64,000 nt of DNA from Halorarius litoreus (GTDB taxonomy: Archaea > Halobacteriota > Halobacteria > Halobacteriales > Haloarculaceae), in NCBI RefSeq assembly GCF_024362405.1, contig NZ_CP101454.1:372001-436000 (forward strand), written 5' to 3'. The notes under the pieces are model-generated. The model was not told the DNA's origin. It saw only the letters and a program-made list of their open reading frames with translations, and did no database searches. Below, piece after piece: positions 63,004-64,000 of the stretch (position 1 is the first letter of the stretch; each line of letters starts with the position of its first letter). Made by a program: the position numbers and the translations under genes.

Positions 63004-64000
63004 ATGCCCTCCAGACGCGCGTTCCTCGGTGTAGCCGGTGCGGCCACACTCGCAGCCACGAGCGGCTGTACCGCGCTCTCGAACCTCACGAATCCACTCC
63101 GTTCGCACGTCCTCCACGAGGAAGCCCCCATCGACGCACTCGAGGGACCGTGGCCGACGCACGCCGCCGACCCCGCACGGACGGGTGCAGTCACGGACGA
63201 ACGGGCCCCAGCGGCGGACGCACAGGTGTACGAGCTGACGAGCATCGGTCGCTACGCTGACTCCCAGCCGGCGATCGCGGGCACTCACGGGTTTCTCGGC
63301 GTCGACCGCCGCGAGTTCGACGGAACCGAGTTCGAGGCTGGCGAGTTCACCGGACTCGTGGCGCTCGACCTCACGACGAGCCGTCCCGGCGACGAGCTGC
63401 TGTGGCGCGCGCCCGAAGGTGGGCCGAGTACGCCGTTCACGCCGAGCGTCCGCGGCCGCGTCGTCTACGCCCCTGTCGGCGAGGGAGTGAAGGCGCTGAA
63501 TGCCGCGACCGGCGACGTGTACTGGCGCACGAACGCCGGCGGCCTCACGCCGACCGTCGACGGTCGGGACTGTTTCACAGTCGGGGGCGACGACGGTGTC
63601 GTCGCGCTCGACGCCAGCACCGGCGAGACCCGGTGGCGAAGTGAGGCGACCGCGCACTCCGCGTCCGGGTTCGCCGTCACCGACGACGCCGTCTTCCTCG
63701 CCTGTGGTGACGGGGGCGACGGGTCGCTGTGGGCGTTCGAGCGCGCAGACGGGGCGACGCGCTGGCGCTACCTCGACCTCGGAGAGAGCTACGCCACGGC
63801 CGTCGCTGACAGCGACCGGGCGTACGCCGTCTCGACCGGGGGCCAGCTCCACGCCGTCGGCCAGACCGACGGCGAGCGCCGCTGGACGTACCGCGTCGAC
63901 GGCGACTCGTACATCCAGCCCGCGGTGGCCGACGGCACGGTGTACCTCGCGGGCACGAACAGCGACTGGCTGGTCGCGCTGGAGGCCGAAACGGGCGACC
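63004..64000 (+). CDS. Tat lipoprotein with PQQ-like beta-propeller, partial
   Basis: The frame opens at ATG 63004 and runs off the window end (332 codons). The signal MPSRRAFLGVAGAATLAATSGCTAL has a twin arginine and a Cys lipobox (TSGC). Blades recur as VKALNAATGDVYWRTN, VVALDASTGETRWRSE and LHAVGQTDGERRWTYR. It is related in design to the tandem pair at 24.7-27.2 kb but not adjacent. It is probably an envelope-anchored scaffold; no cofactor residues are visible. Confidence 0.85.
   Translation, partial: MPSRRAFLGVAGAATLAATSGCTALSNLTNPLRSHVLHEEAPIDALEGPWPTHAADPARTGAVTDERAPAADAQVYELTSIGRYADSQPAIAGTHGFLGVDRREFDGTEFEAGEFTGLVALDLTTSRPGDELLWRAPEGGPSTPFTPSVRGRVVYAPVGEGVKALNAATGDVYWRTNAGGLTPTVDGRDCFTVGGDDGVVALDASTGETRWRSEATAHSASGFAVTDDAVFLACGDGGDGSLWAFERADGATRWRYLDLGESYATAVADSDRAYAVSTGGQLHAVGQTDGERRWTYRVDGDSYIQPAVADGTVYLAGTNSDWLVALEAETGD

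Overview
The window is a stretch of chromosome from a halophilic archaeon (class Halobacteria). GC content is high, proteins are very acidic (D/E-rich, few K), most genes have a TATA box about 25-28 nt before the start codon (leaderless transcripts), lipoproteins carry RR (Tat) plus lipobox signals, and haloarchaeal markers are present: CetZ, HMG-CoA reductase, CDC48/VAT ATPase, RadB, MptA, F420 genes, DUF63 and DUF5817 proteins. The genus cannot be told from the sequence. There is no rRNA, transposase, integrase or CRISPR array, so this looks like core chromosome. One tRNA gene, Val(GAC), is present.

Layout. 0-7.2 kb: an edge-truncated secreted acidic protein, tRNA-Val, a CBS protein with a ribosome-hibernation-like tail, a winged-helix protein, a UspA protein, then the end-resection pair HerA/NurA with a small conserved gene between them. 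7.2-22 kb: phosphoglycerate mutase, an amidohydrolase, HMG-CoA reductase (lipid synthesis), small membrane and zinc-ribbon proteins, a cupin, isocitrate dehydrogenase, isoaspartyl peptidase, a phosphoesterase, methionine aminopeptidase, HIT hydrolase, a cation exporter and an acetamidase-like enzyme. 22-34.6 kb: a zinc/winged-helix regulator, tRNA methylthiotransferase, two Tat beta-propeller lipoproteins, then a nucleoside/pentose-phosphate neighbourhood: deoC, ribose-1,5-bisphosphate isomerase, a PfkB sugar kinase, a deoxyribosyltransferase-like protein with a divergent regulator, and a nucleoside phosphorylase. 34.6-47.9 kb: an HPP/Usp fusion, a DUF998 protein, a secreted serine hydrolase, CDC48, LarC, a RuvC-like protein divergent from RadB, a KaiC-like ATPase, NAD kinase and MptA. 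47.9-64 kb: membrane proteins, a TrmB regulator, a thioredoxin/DUF255 protein, thymidylate kinase, an epimerase, the cetZ1-secreted protein-cofC operon, cofG, an ABC exporter, cofH, purC and a third beta-propeller lipoprotein cut by the window end.

Functional links: F420 synthesis (cofC, cofG, cofH); nucleoside breakdown toward ribulose-1,5-bisphosphate (phosphorylase, kinase, isomerase, plus deoC); DNA repair (herA, nurA, radB and the RuvC-like partner); pterin synthesis (mptA). Gene packing is tight. Six convergent pairs share a 4-bp stop-stop overlap and several co-directional pairs share ATGA.

The points most worth following up are the HerA/DUF7113/NurA locus, the RuvC-like gene paired with radB, the deoxyribosyltransferase-like DUF7509 protein with its regulator, the CBS-hibernation-factor fusion, the cetZ1 operon, several perfect palindromes placed just upstream of TATA boxes (purC, DUF998 gene, larC, a gene of unknown function), and an ABC exporter whose apparent N-terminus has no ATG/GTG/TTG start. 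No wholly new system is proven by the sequence alone.
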